A DNA stretch of 64,000 nucleotides, from NCBI RefSeq assembly GCF_001467695.1, contig NZ_LNYE01000020.1, positions 159,369 to 223,368 on the forward strand. Direction: 5' to 3'. The DNA comes from Legionella gratiana (GTDB taxonomy: Bacteria > Pseudomonadota > Gammaproteobacteria > Legionellales > Legionellaceae). Below, one piece after another: positions 39,266-48,944 of the stretch. Position numbers and translations under genes: made by a program. The notes below the pieces were generated by a model. That model ran no database searches and had not been told where the DNA came from. It saw only the letters and a program-made list of their open reading frames with translations. Numbering within the stretch: position 1 is the stretch's first letter; the number at the start of each line of letters is the position of its first letter.

Positions 39266-39958
39266 ATGTTAAACCATCTCTTAGAATTACGCCGTCGAGG
39301 ACTGCAAACCCTAATTTGGTTCATCACTTTATTTTTCATTTTCTTTTTCCTAGCCAATCACTTATTTCAAGGGTTGGTTAGCCCGTTACTTAATACACTA
39401 TCTACTAAAGAAAGTGTCATTGCCACGCAAGTGACCTCACCCGTGTTTACCCCACTAAAGCTAGCCGCTGATGCCGCCATGTTGCTGAGCGCTCCTTTCG
39501 CCTTATTTCAATTCTGGCGCTTCATTAGTCCCGGACTTTATAAGAAAGAACAATCCATTTTACGTACTGCGCTAATATTGAGCCTCATACTTTTTCTCGC
39601 TGGTGTTTTATTTTGTTTTTGTTTCGTTTTGCCATTCATGTTTCATTTTTTTGCTCATTCCTTACCTAAAGGGGTACGTTACATGCCGGATATGGGTTAT
39701 GCATTGGATTTTATCACTAGGATGTTGATGACATTCGGATTTTGCTTTCAAATTCCCTTAATATGTTTTGTGCTCGTACGCTTAAAAATCATCGATGTAA
39801 TGACTCTAAAAAACATCAGACCCTATGTTATTGTTGGTGCATTTATAATAGGTATGTTACTCACCCCACCTGATGTCTTTTCTCAAATTATGCTGGCGGT
39901 ACCTCTTTGTTTGCTCTACGAAATAGGAATTGTTTTATCTATTTGTTTTACACGCTAG
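39266..39958 (+). CDS. tatC: Sec-independent protein translocase subunit TatC
   Basis: TatC recognises twin-arginine signal peptides. The 230-residue protein has six transmembrane segments, the N-terminal HLLELRRR motif with the conserved Glu, and APFALFQFWRFISPGLYKKE, the first periplasmic loop/TM region of the family. ATG at 39266 gives the standard N-terminus. It is separated from tatA-tatB by about 16 kb and sits behind panD. Confidence 0.95.
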   Translation: MLNHLLELRRRGLQTLIWFITLFFIFFFLANHLFQGLVSPLLNTLSTKESVIATQVTSPVFTPLKLAADAAMLLSAPFALFQFWRFISPGLYKKEQSILRTALILSLILFLAGVLFCFCFVLPFMFHFFAHSLPKGVRYMPDMGYALDFITRMLMTFGFCFQIPLICFVLVRLKIIDVMTLKNIRPYVIVGAFIIGMLLTPPDVFSQIMLAVPLCLLYEIGIVLSICFTR

Positions 39959-40171
39959 TTCACTTTAGTTTTAGCATCAGACGTTCTTATCGGCCTCGGT
40001 ATGGAAAGATGAGGTGAAGAATCCTGGAAGCTATTAAACAATAAAATCATTTTTTATATTTACTAGATTTTTTTTGTACAAAGCCATACAATTTGTCGTC
40101 CCATCTGATTAGGTCAAAATAAAATCATTTATTTTCTATCCTAACACTTGATAAATAAGAGGAATTTTAGA

Positions 40172-41536
40172 ATGTATGATAAACGCTTAAATACACTTCC
40201 CCAAAAACACTCTGGCTCATTGAATGTAATTAATTTGGCCACTCATGATAAAGATGGATTTCGCTTATACACTTGCTCTCCTATTCACTATAATGAAAAC
40301 CAAGAAATAGTGCGAGTTTTAGAACCAGAAGTAAGGTTTAGAGCCAATAAAAAAATAAATGGAACAAGTATTGGACAAGCAATTAAACAGAAAAATTCTC
40401 TTATTTGTTTTCAAATTACGATGAATATAGTCAACAAAATCATCCTCGCGGATATCCAATTAACAAAACACAAGCATAAAGTGTTCATTAATAAATTATG
40501 GAGTGGATTAAATAATGAGCATAAAAAAGAAATAGTAAGGACTATTTATGAAAAAAAGCCTCATTTGTTAACAAGTAAAGAAAGTGTCTATAACACCATT
40601 ATAAGCGGTGAATACGTAAGAGAATTTTTTAATCTTGTTTGCCAAAATCACCCTATTACAACTCCGGCTACTGTATCTCCTGAAAAAGCATCGCGCATTA
40701 TTTTTATCAATGCTAACGTGCATAAAACAAGACAGGGCAGTGAAAGTGTAGCATTGTATACTAAAAAGCATCCGCATGAATGCTGTATTGTCTATAATAA
40801 ATCAGCTTTAGAAAAGGTTTTAAAGCTACATCAAGATAAAGATCAGGCAATTACTTTAATTATATTTGCAGATAATAATTTTGACAAAAAGAAAAAATGC
40901 TTGGATTGGAGCCTTGACGATATTGGCAATGAGCTTGGAAAAATCGTCAAAACATACTCTTGCATTGGACATTTAAATCTGTTTATTTGTTATAGTGGTT
41001 CATTAGAAAAAGCAAAACTCTACGATGCTACATGCTATGAAAAAAGCAAAGGAACGCAAGATTTATCACGAGCGTTATCCGTTTATCCTAAAAGTCTTCT
41101 CCTCGAAGACAATCCGTTTGAAACCGGTACTATCGCTCATCAAATTTGCCAGATAGTTTTTCCTGCTGTCCATGAGAAGCATCGAGGGCCGGTCATGATA
41201 TCCGCTTCACCTCGCTACATCCATAATAATGAATCACGATTTATTGGCTCTTCCCAAGGAATACCCTATTACCCACATCGCTTTAATGAAGATACCCCTC
41301 TCCTGCATTATAAAAGAATTACCGTATTCATTGGAGAACCCCGATTATTCCAAGGGGTATGCTTATCCAAATTAAACGAGCACAAAGAAAGCCATTCCAA
41401 AGTGACATTATGTGAAAAAGACCATAACACAGCCCCCCGAGAAAATGGATTACTTTTAGAATATGGTTTTTTTAAACAACAGGAAGAATCCAGTCCTGAT
41501 CACACAACCCAATGTACCAAAGATTATACACTTTAG
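40172..41536 (+). CDS. Tandem paralog A, caspase-clan-like Cys motif, candidate effector
   Basis: No named family recognised. The 454-residue product shares its whole length with the gene that follows (for example VFINKLW, KKHPHECCIV, DLSRxLSVYP and GVCLSK in both). A hydrophobic strand (ITLIIFADNN, Asp234) is followed about 35 residues later by IGHLNLFICYSGS with Cys273. This order resembles the His-strand and Cys-strand of clan CD peptidases (metacaspase DCCHSG), but here the His position is Asp234, so this copy may be inactive. No signal peptide or membrane helix. ATG at 40172 has AGAGG ahead of it. Effector status is inference from orphan character, duplication and host type. Confidence 0.65.
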   Translation: MYDKRLNTLPQKHSGSLNVINLATHDKDGFRLYTCSPIHYNENQEIVRVLEPEVRFRANKKINGTSIGQAIKQKNSLICFQITMNIVNKIILADIQLTKHKHKVFINKLWSGLNNEHKKEIVRTIYEKKPHLLTSKESVYNTIISGEYVREFFNLVCQNHPITTPATVSPEKASRIIFINANVHKTRQGSESVALYTKKHPHECCIVYNKSALEKVLKLHQDKDQAITLIIFADNNFDKKKKCLDWSLDDIGNELGKIVKTYSCIGHLNLFICYSGSLEKAKLYDATCYEKSKGTQDLSRALSVYPKSLLLEDNPFETGTIAHQICQIVFPAVHEKHRGPVMISASPRYIHNNESRFIGSSQGIPYYPHRFNEDTPLLHYKRITVFIGEPRLFQGVCLSKLNEHKESHSKVTLCEKDHNTAPRENGLLLEYGFFKQQEESSPDHTTQCTKDYTL

Positions 41537-41731
41537 CGAAAAAACGAAAATAACTCTGAGGTCGCATATAGGCTTAACGGTATCGATATAGTCTACTTTT
41601 TGCCGACCCTCGACTTACTTCATTATGCATAAGTATACGTTCAGAAAATATGCTTCTCTCTTGGTGAAAGATGGGTTTGAATGGACGCTCGCTGCATAGC
41701 TCTTGCTCATAGTTAAAATAGGTTGAAACAA

Positions 41732-43105
41732 ATGTCCTATGCCAAAAATATAGTTGATCTCAATAATATTAAGCAAAGAAGCGGAGAAATTCTATTAGTT
41801 AATTCAGCTACTGCAAAAATGGATGGGTTTCGTTTATACATCTGCACCCCAGTTCCCTATAAAACGAATTCAGATGATGAAAAAGAGCTGAAACCAGAAG
41901 TACGATTTATAGCAAATAGAACCATAGGTAAGTTTCATATTAATGAAGAAATCAAGAAAAAAAACTCAACATTTTGCTTCCAAATTATAATGAATATTGC
42001 CAATCAAGTAATTCTTAGTGATATCCAACTCAAAAAACAAAGACATACTGTGTTTATCAATAAATTATGGAACGGATTAAATGCTGATCACAAGAACGAG
42101 ATAATAAAAACTATTTATGAGAAAAAACCATTTTTACTCTCTAATAAAGCAACTGTTTACCGATCTATCATTGAGGGCAATAATACACAAGAGTTTTTCG
42201 ATTTGGCGTGTCAAAGATACCCCATTGCCTTGCCTGATACTGTAGAGCCACAGTACGCATCACATGTAATTTATATCAGTAATAAAGATTTAAACTCAAA
42301 AGAAGGCATCGAGAGCATTGCTCTATATACTCAAAAACATCCTCATGAATGCTGCATTGTTACTCAAAAAAGTGCCTTACTGCACGTTTTAAATCATCAT
42401 AAACGTGAAAATCAGACCCTAACCTTAGTTATTTTTGCCCATAATAATGTTAATAAAAAGAAGGCTTTCTTAGATTGGACTATTGAAACTGCTGGAAAAG
42501 AATTGGGCACATTATTAAATGAGAATCCCTGCATTGGGCATCTAAATATGTTTACTTGCCACAGCGGCTCATTAGATAGCACCAAGCTAAACAAGGCAAT
42601 ATTCTATGAAAAAAGTACGGGAAAACAAGATTTATCACGATCGCTATCCGTTTATCCTCAAAGTGCTTTACCAGAAGACAACCCATTTACACCAGATACC
42701 CTTGCCCATCAAATTCATCAAGTTGTTTCTTCCAATATCTGTACCAATAAACGAGGTCCCATAACTATGACGTTTTCCCCCATTTATATCCTCGCATGGA
42801 ATAATCAATTTATCGGAACCTCCAATGAGTATCAATATTTTTTTAACGAAAAAAATAGTCTTTTACATTATAAAAAAATCACTACTTTTCTTGGAGATGA
42901 GTCTTTATTTAATGGAGTTTGCTTATCAAAATCGAACCATCACAAAAAAAGTCGTCCTAAAGCCACTCTAATAAATAATGAAATAGTCATTCAAACACCA
43001 TTATCCTCACCCCATGCTTTTTTTGGTAGATTATCGCCAAAATCTGAAAATGACTTATCCAATCAATATAGAAAACAGGTTGATTTGGAGCCGTCTTCAA
43101 TTTAA
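41732..43105 (+). CDS. Tandem paralog B, CHSG motif with upstream His, candidate effector
   Basis: A 457-residue paralog of the preceding gene, separated by about 195 bp. It keeps both candidate catalytic residues: His237 in LTLVIFAHNN and Cys276 in HLNMFTCHSGS. The latter closely resembles the metacaspase DxCHSG site, and the helix between them (AGKELGTLLNENPCIG) fits the usual clan CD spacing. A remote relation to caspases, gingipains or C80 toxin-processing domains is possible but not proven by eye. The C-terminal 35 residues diverge from paralog A. The frame opens at a TTG nine bases earlier; ATG at 41732 aligns with paralog A's start. Confidence 0.65.
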   Translation: MSYAKNIVDLNNIKQRSGEILLVNSATAKMDGFRLYICTPVPYKTNSDDEKELKPEVRFIANRTIGKFHINEEIKKKNSTFCFQIIMNIANQVILSDIQLKKQRHTVFINKLWNGLNADHKNEIIKTIYEKKPFLLSNKATVYRSIIEGNNTQEFFDLACQRYPIALPDTVEPQYASHVIYISNKDLNSKEGIESIALYTQKHPHECCIVTQKSALLHVLNHHKRENQTLTLVIFAHNNVNKKKAFLDWTIETAGKELGTLLNENPCIGHLNMFTCHSGSLDSTKLNKAIFYEKSTGKQDLSRSLSVYPQSALPEDNPFTPDTLAHQIHQVVSSNICTNKRGPITMTFSPIYILAWNNQFIGTSNEYQYFFNEKNSLLHYKKITTFLGDESLFNGVCLSKSNHHKKSRPKATLINNEIVIQTPLSSPHAFFGRLSPKSENDLSNQYRKQVDLEPSSI

Positions 43106-43140
43106 TCGATATGAGGTTTTCTACTACACTAAAACGCATT

Positions 43141-43833
43141 TTAAGACGTGACATCGATTTTTAAATATAATCCATCGGTGATTATATTTATATTTTGCCT
43201 TTGAAATCGAGCTTGATTGATATAACCCACATCAAATGATGCTGATTTTGAAATGGATTTTTCGATACCAATAAAATAACGATTTTGCGAAAAAAATTTA
43301 TCGCTTACCCAAGATGGGTAATTTACATTAAAGAAAAGCTCGTCAAAAGTTATAAATGAATATTTTGTATTTTGAAAAGGAATTTTAAGCGTAAATTGCT
43401 CTCGAAAACGTACCGCCCATTGAGAATATAAAGTATTTTTTCGTTCTTCTAAACGTGTACGGTTGTTCAATTTGAAAGTTTTAGATTTGTATATATCCCA
43501 AAGAAATTGCTGCCATACTCTATTTTCATAAGAAAGGACTCCTTCCGTACTCTTAGATACAGAAGACGCCATACCAATAAAAGATGTAAAAGCTGGAGTA
43601 ATTTGATATCCGGCACCATAAAAAACGCGCGCTTCATCGAGTCCATATCGATTATCAATGATTACCAGTCTTGGTTGCAAATAATACTTCCATTTTTCAT
43701 GTTTTTTTGAAAATGGACCTATAAACGTTCCGTTTAACCAAACAGTTCCATAATTTTGTGTTTCTGCAAAAAGTGTAGTACAAATCAAAAAAGAAAATAA
43801 TGAATATAAAATTCCCTTTATTTTTAAATCCAT
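43141..43833 (-). CDS. DUF2490 outer membrane protein
   Basis: A 230-residue protein with a signal peptide (ending near LFA) and alternating hydrophobic strands typical of an outer membrane beta barrel. Segments such as LSYENRVWQQFLWD and RTRLEER match the DUF2490 family. Function of the family is unknown. It converges with the tandem paralogs (36 bp gap). Confidence 0.78.
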   Translation of the reverse strand: MDLKIKGILYSLFSFLICTTLFAETQNYGTVWLNGTFIGPFSKKHEKWKYYLQPRLVIIDNRYGLDEARVFYGAGYQITPAFTSFIGMASSVSKSTEGVLSYENRVWQQFLWDIYKSKTFKLNNRTRLEERKNTLYSQWAVRFREQFTLKIPFQNTKYSFITFDELFFNVNYPSWVSDKFFSQNRYFIGIEKSISKSASFDVGYINQARFQRQNINIITDGLYLKIDVTS

Positions 43834-44242
43834 TATATAACCCTTGAGATATTTGCAAATTTAATAAATTAGAACTTTTTAATCAAAAATAATATAAATT
43901 TCGACAATTAAATTAAATGAGCCAATTGAAAATAAGATTCTTTTTTTGATCCAATTTGACAAAAGGACTATGGGGATAATTTAGTGAAGTTACTCTGGCT
44001 TGTCGATGATTTACAAAAAAATATCCCCTAAGTTTGATAGATCCGATCTGAATTTAGCTTAAAAAGACAGTGCGAAAAGCGCTATTCAACCAATCCAACC
44101 GAGACCATCCGTATGTAACAACAGATACTGGGAATACCCATTATGATTATTAATCTTACTAAATGTGCTATATTTAATGAATCATCTGAAAGAAATGATG
44201 AAATCATGCTTCATGAGCATCCCAACAGGGAGGAATGTAAAA
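43834..44242. other. 409-bp intergenic region, AT-rich
   Basis: It should hold divergent promoters for the DUF2490 gene and the small secreted protein, but no confident hexamer pair was found. A short frame from ATG at 44142 runs into the next gene in another phase; it has no ribosome binding site and no recognisable product. Confidence 0.4.
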
Positions 44243-44533
44243 ATGAACAGGAAATTATTTATTGCATTACCATTAGCAATCGCTACAACCGCTTTTGCTG
44301 ATACCACGATAATCACAGAAACCAAAAACTGGAAAAGTGTTCCTATTACAATTGATGAGAAAGCTCATACTTATACAACAGTTGAAGGAGTTGCCGTACC
44401 TACAAGTGATTTTTATTATACTTATCCTGGGTATCGTTGCTTAAGAGAAAAAAGAGAGCTTGTTGGCGTCAATGCGCTCATCTTTCATGCAGGCATACCT
44501 GGAGGAAGTGAGATATATTGCTATCCGGAATAA
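44243..44533 (+). CDS. Small secreted orphan protein
   Basis: A 96-residue product with a textbook signal peptide (MNRKLFIALPLAIATTAFA, cleavage after about residue 19). The mature part of about 77 residues has two cysteines (in GYRCLRE and EIYCYPE) that could form one disulfide. No family recognised. GGGAGG lies about 9 bases ahead of the ATG; the frame is open upstream from 44165, but that extension would bury the signal peptide. A terminator hairpin follows. Confidence 0.72.
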   Translation: MNRKLFIALPLAIATTAFADTTIITETKNWKSVPITIDEKAHTYTTVEGVAVPTSDFYYTYPGYRCLREKRELVGVNALIFHAGIPGGSEIYCYPE

Positions 44534-44578
44534 TAAACAAAATATAGGTCAACAAGTACCATTTCATGAGACAGAACT

Positions 44579-44624
44579 TAGAAAAATAACCAGATTAGCT
44601 AATACCTACCCTGGTTATTTTCTA
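44579..44624 (+). terminator. Rho-independent terminator
   Basis: TAGAAAAATAACCAG at 44579-44593 pairs with CTGGTTATTTTCTA at 44611-44624 with a one-base bulge, followed by AT-rich sequence (ATTTATTTAT). It ends the small secreted protein gene. The rest of 44625-44944 shows no gene. Confidence 0.65.
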
Positions 44625-44944
44625 ATTTATTTATAAATATGCTCATCAGAAAACTCGAAAAAAATGGATATTAGGGTATTGAGGCAGCTTCAATCGACGA
44701 GATATTCGGGATCCAAAAACCCCAGCATACAGTTAATAAACTCTTAATAATAAACTGATAAAATATTAAACATTAATTTCATTATTTATACATATTATGC
44801 TCGATTGGTAGGTTATAGCCGATAAGCAACCGTATTTCAATTTTGCCGAATAAACAGGCTAATGACCAAAGATAATGCATAAATGAAATTAGAAGACTCC
44901 TAGTTCAAGGTACCTCATATAAAATTTTAGAAGGATAGCTTTTT

Positions 44945-45367
44945 ATGCCTGACACAACATCAAAAAACAACTACCAAAAAGAATCTCTTATTCGAAAAGG
45001 AACATACACTGGCGAAGTAGAATGTGGGCCATGTAAATTCGATACAATAGCAATATTTAGAGAAATAGAAAAAAATAAATATGATGTCAACGTATCCATT
45101 AAAAACAAGGGCAGTAGTTCTTGTCCAATAAAAGACTATGAAGGCCCTGCGGAAGTCAAAGATAATGGAAATGGTACCTTAACCGCTAAAGGTGTTGTCC
45201 CTTATTTTAAAGTAGAAGTAGAACAAACCGTACCTGTTACGAAAACATCAGACAATTCACTATCTGTGACTACCTCATTATTTGGTTTATTTAAATTGAA
45301 TGCCCATGTCAAACCAGAAGCTCCTCGTGTTATTGAGTCTGTATCAAGCACATTGCCGATAAAATAA
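44945..45367 (+). CDS. Small orphan cysteine-containing protein
   Basis: A 140-residue product without recognised family. Cysteines occur as CGPC (residues 27-30) and once more in SSCPIKD. The CxxC resembles a redox motif but nothing else in the sequence looks like a thioredoxin fold. The rest is polar and beta-prone (KVEVEQTVPVTK). No signal peptide. AAGGA about 9 bases before the ATG supports the start. It converges with the phosphoesterase gene. Confidence 0.65.
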   Translation: MPDTTSKNNYQKESLIRKGTYTGEVECGPCKFDTIAIFREIEKNKYDVNVSIKNKGSSSCPIKDYEGPAEVKDNGNGTLTAKGVVPYFKVEVEQTVPVTKTSDNSLSVTTSLFGLFKLNAHVKPEAPRVIESVSSTLPIK

Positions 45368-45377
45368 AAATAATGCG

Positions 45378-46625
45378 TTACTTTATTATCATGACCCATT
45401 TTGAAGATGGGTCAATCTTTTGATTATTATTAGGATTTCCAGCAGTATAATGTTTGCTCATCAAAGTGCTGGTGGCTTTATCAAATTTATTCTTACTGAT
45501 GTGTTTTTTGAGGCAATTGCTTACAGTTTCAGTTGAAGTGCCTAAACAGAACGCTTGATTGAAATCATAATATTGCCGGAGCTCGCTTTTTTCAGCAGTA
45601 GAGCCCATAAAATTATAGGCTACATAGTTTTTTAATTGCCATGAAGACGCATCATTCGGTCTTGATAAATTTAACGTTTTAAAGGAAGAAGCATTGCCGT
45701 GATCGGTCCCAATAGAGGCTGAATAAATAATCGGTATCACATAGCCTTTATTTTCAATTTTAATCGCATGAATCTCATCGAAATGAGTATGAGCGGCGAC
45801 CATGCCCAGTATGACTTCCGGATACGCTTTTATAATTTTTATGAAGGACTCCTTATATATTGATTCCCAATTCTGAAGTGGAACATGCATGGCTAAAAGC
45901 ACACGATCATGCTTTTCTTTGCTGGTTTTAATTTCATGTTCCAACCATTGAAGTTCTTCTGTAGCGCCATCTCGAGAAGGAGAGAATTGTGGCCTTGATA
46001 CAAATACCACACTGTTTAGAGAAATAAGCTTGAGATGATCACTTAAATAAGCAGAGTAATAACCGTAGTTTTTGTTTTCATTGAGGATGCAAGACCTACC
46101 ATAAAAAGGACATTTTATACCTGTGGAGAGAAACCCATCATTGTTACCTGTTACCCAGTTTAATAGGTCGAAAGCGGATTGATTTTTATACGTAAAAGGG
46201 CCGTAATTTCTTTGCAAAGAATCATTATTACCAAAGACATAGAAATAAGGAAATGGATTTATTTTTTCAAACAATTGTTCAAAAACTAAATTAATATTAG
46301 CTCGAGTTGTCTTACGTTTGTATGCATTATGTGCAGGCAAGTCTCCAAGCAATAAAACTGCCTGATTTGCTTCTTGATGCGAGTCGAGTTGTTCACCAAT
46401 TTTCGCGATTAAAACTTTAAAACTTTGTGGATCTAATTCTTCAGAAATATTGGGTTTTGGATTTATATGAGTTATTTGATGTTTTGTAATATCTACATGA
46501 GGGTCTGAAATTAAAAGTACATCCATCTGATTTTGATTGTTATCATTTGCAGCAATCGAATAAAAATTAGCCATATAAAGTAACGTTGTAGTACAAACAA
46601 CTGTAAATTTTTTCAAACTCATCAT
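45378..46625 (-). CDS. Secreted metallophosphoesterase, sphingomyelinase-like
   Basis: A 415-residue calcineurin-like phosphoesterase with signal peptide. Metal motifs occur in order: ISDPHVD (Asp41, His43), LLLGDLPAHN (Asp95), FGNND (Asn133-Asn134-Asp135), AMHVP and AAHTHFDE. The layout and spacing resemble acid sphingomyelinase-like phosphodiesterases. Being exported, it may act on lipids or phosphate esters outside the cytoplasm, possibly host sphingomyelin, but the substrate is inferred only. The second Met (46622) may be the true start. Confidence 0.82.
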   Translation of the reverse strand: MMSLKKFTVVCTTTLLYMANFYSIAANDNNQNQMDVLLISDPHVDITKHQITHINPKPNISEELDPQSFKVLIAKIGEQLDSHQEANQAVLLLGDLPAHNAYKRKTTRANINLVFEQLFEKINPFPYFYVFGNNDSLQRNYGPFTYKNQSAFDLLNWVTGNNDGFLSTGIKCPFYGRSCILNENKNYGYYSAYLSDHLKLISLNSVVFVSRPQFSPSRDGATEELQWLEHEIKTSKEKHDRVLLAMHVPLQNWESIYKESFIKIIKAYPEVILGMVAAHTHFDEIHAIKIENKGYVIPIIYSASIGTDHGNASSFKTLNLSRPNDASSWQLKNYVAYNFMGSTAEKSELRQYYDFNQAFCLGTSTETVSNCLKKHISKNKFDKATSTLMSKHYTAGNPNNNQKIDPSSKWVMIIK

Positions 46626-46897
46626 CTATTCTCTTTTTAATTAGACTCTAGTAACTCTGCTGCACGATCTATTTGAAACAAGCGTCACATTCTACGATGA
46701 TTTCGATAATGGTTTTTTAAAGAAATTTAAAAATATACGCAAATTTTACAAATTGGACATTCTTGACACTCATGGTCCTCTCCTAGTTTATAACTTTCTC
46801 ATTCCGATTAAAAATAGGTTTAAGTCCATATCACCACCTGATAAAGCAAAAAAACGGAAATTAAATGTTCCTTTATTTAAGGATTTTGGTAACGTCT

Positions 46898-47812
46898 CTA
46901 ATAAGTTTTGAAGTGCGCTATGATAAAATCTAACAAGAGCCGAGTTCGCTTTGGTAGGATCTGCTGATGAGGATAGATTGCATATAAATGGTAAAAACCA
47001 AAATTATATTTTGTAAGAATTGGCTGTAGTTGCTGTTGTTGTAGTGCTATTCTGACATTGAGATCTGTAAATTTCCCTATCCCATATCCATTAATACATG
47101 CACTAAGAGCACTCTCGATATCGTTACAATTAAATTTTGGTTCAAACGTAAAGCATCTATTTTGATTATTATCTTTATAATTCCATGTTTCTTGATTTGC
47201 ATGGTCTGAACTCATGCAACTGACTATTCGATGATTTAATAACTCATCCACAAACTCAGGCTTCCCCTGTTTGAGTAAATATTCAGCGCTGGCATACAAA
47301 CAAATTTTTTCTTTAGTAATTAACCTCATTTGTAAGCTACTGTCTTTTAATGTCGTTTCATCATCCATATAACCGGCACCACGAATCACTAAATCAATGT
47401 GCTCCTTGACGAGATCAATTTTTTGATTATTCAACACTAAGTCAATTTTGATATCTTTAAAATCATCTAAAAATTTGATTAACAGAGGGGTTAAATAATG
47501 CCTCCCAAAATAAAAAGGAGCGCTGACTCGTATTAACCCCTTCGGCTTTTTTGCCGAAGACTGGATTAACGTAAGCGCTGAGTCTAACTCCTGTTGAATT
47601 CGGTGAGCATGTTCCCAAAACAAATGTCCTTCTGATGTTAAGTGCAACTGTCGTGTAGTTCGCTTGAGAAGTGTGACACCAAGCTTCGCTTCTAAGTGCG
47701 CAATACGACGACTCACTAAGCCAGCTGATAACCCTAAATGTCTTGCTGCATGACTAAATCCACCTTGTTGCACTACAGCCACAAATAGTGCTGTATCGTC
47801 TAACATCCCCAT
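46898..47812 (-). CDS. LysR-family transcriptional regulator
   Basis: A 304-residue LysR regulator of the CrgA/DsdC-like subgroup, with N-terminal HTH (FSHAARHLGLSAGLVSRRIAHLEAKLGV, about residues 19-46) and a C-terminal effector domain beginning with KGLIRVSAP. It is divergent from the 2OG-oxygenase gene, so it probably governs that operon. Confidence 0.92.
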   Translation of the reverse strand: MGMLDDTALFVAVVQQGGFSHAARHLGLSAGLVSRRIAHLEAKLGVTLLKRTTRQLHLTSEGHLFWEHAHRIQQELDSALTLIQSSAKKPKGLIRVSAPFYFGRHYLTPLLIKFLDDFKDIKIDLVLNNQKIDLVKEHIDLVIRGAGYMDDETTLKDSSLQMRLITKEKICLYASAEYLLKQGKPEFVDELLNHRIVSCMSSDHANQETWNYKDNNQNRCFTFEPKFNCNDIESALSACINGYGIGKFTDLNVRIALQQQQLQPILTKYNFGFYHLYAIYPHQQILPKRTRLLLDFIIAHFKTY

Positions 47813-47975
47813 CGATTATATGCAAATAGTAAAATATGTTGTTCATTTTAAGTCATTGTTTGGCTATAGAAAACTACTTACTCTATCCAATGACACAATG
47901 TATTAATTTATATTTTAAAGAAAGCATTTAGGAACGAAAAATTTGAGCAATCCCAATTACCTTCTGAGAGCGATC

Positions 47976-48941
47976 ATGCATAGCAATAGTTTCATTAACC
48001 TACCCTTAATTGATGTTTCAAAAACAATAGACCAACAATCAGGATCTGAAGAATACAGTAACATGGATAAGGCATGTAAAACCTATGGCGCTTTTTTTCT
48101 TAGTGGGATTGAGTCAAGAACACAGTTTAATTTACAGGGTCTATTTTCTGAAGCAGCACATTTCTTTAACTTAGATTTGTCTGTAAAAAAACGTTATATT
48201 GCCTCTGCTGATAATCGTTATTTAGGCTATAGAGGAATAGGCAGTGAATTTAGTGAATTGGCTCATCGCCAATATGAACCCTGTGAACAATACAAAGTGG
48301 GCTATTTAAATGATTTAAAAAATAATACGTCAACATTTGGAGTTGAAGCAATTCAGGCGCATGGTTCAATCTTTAAAAAACACGTGCAAGCTGGTTTTCA
48401 TTCTTTGGATCATATTGGCGCATATCTTTTATCAATAATCGCTAATAACTTAAATTTAGGTGAACATTATTTTGCTGACTATTGCAATCACCCCAATCAT
48501 CAATTGGGGCTTAATTGCTACCCTAGCGAACATCATCTATCAAATCATAATAATCCTGACCAATATGGTATGAGTGCCCACAAAGATTTATGCCTAATAA
48601 CCATTATCGCCCAAGATAAACCCGGGTTAATGCTAAAAGATATTGATGGTGAATGGAAAATTGTTCCTTATATTCCCAACACATTAATTATCATGCTTGG
48701 TGAGTTTATGGAGGTTTGGACTGATGGTTATTATCTAGCACCGCTTCATCAAGTTTTGAAATCAACTACTGAGAGAAGATTATCTGTTATTTATAAACTA
48801 CGGCCAAATTATGACGCCAAAATTCCAGTAATTGCAGGGATTAATCCGCACTCCAATAACAGGTGTAGAACCGTCATTCATACGGGAAAAGCGTATGATA
48901 ATAAATTAAAAAATATTATGTACATCGATAAGGGGATGTAG
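47976..48941 (+). CDS. 2-oxoglutarate/Fe(II) oxygenase, isopenicillin N synthase family
   Basis: A 321-residue non-haem iron oxygenase. Numbered from this start, the facial triad is His202-x-Asp204 (SAHKDLCLITII) and His258 (APLHQ), and the 2-oxoglutarate-binding Arg268-x-Ser270 (RRLS) is present. The N-terminal INLPLIDVS is the usual family beginning. An in-frame TTG at 47943 with AGGA upstream is an alternative start. Its stop is 3 bases from the next gene, an alanine dehydrogenase-like enzyme, so both probably act in one pathway. The substrate is unknown; amino acid or small-metabolite hydroxylation is the typical chemistry. Confidence 0.88.
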   Translation: MHSNSFINLPLIDVSKTIDQQSGSEEYSNMDKACKTYGAFFLSGIESRTQFNLQGLFSEAAHFFNLDLSVKKRYIASADNRYLGYRGIGSEFSELAHRQYEPCEQYKVGYLNDLKNNTSTFGVEAIQAHGSIFKKHVQAGFHSLDHIGAYLLSIIANNLNLGEHYFADYCNHPNHQLGLNCYPSEHHLSNHNNPDQYGMSAHKDLCLITIIAQDKPGLMLKDIDGEWKIVPYIPNTLIIMLGEFMEVWTDGYYLAPLHQVLKSTTERRLSVIYKLRPNYDAKIPVIAGINPHSNNRCRTVIHTGKAYDNKLKNIMYIDKGM

Positions 48942-48944
48942 ATT

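Noticed and set aside
41537-41731. Possible separate gene between the tandem paralogs
   Set aside because: Frames are broken and no motif is shared with neighbours; treated as a spacer.
44142-44300. Short plus-strand frame from ATG 44142 through the start of the secreted-protein gene
   Set aside because: It overlaps the better supported signal-peptide gene in another frame and lacks a ribosome binding site.
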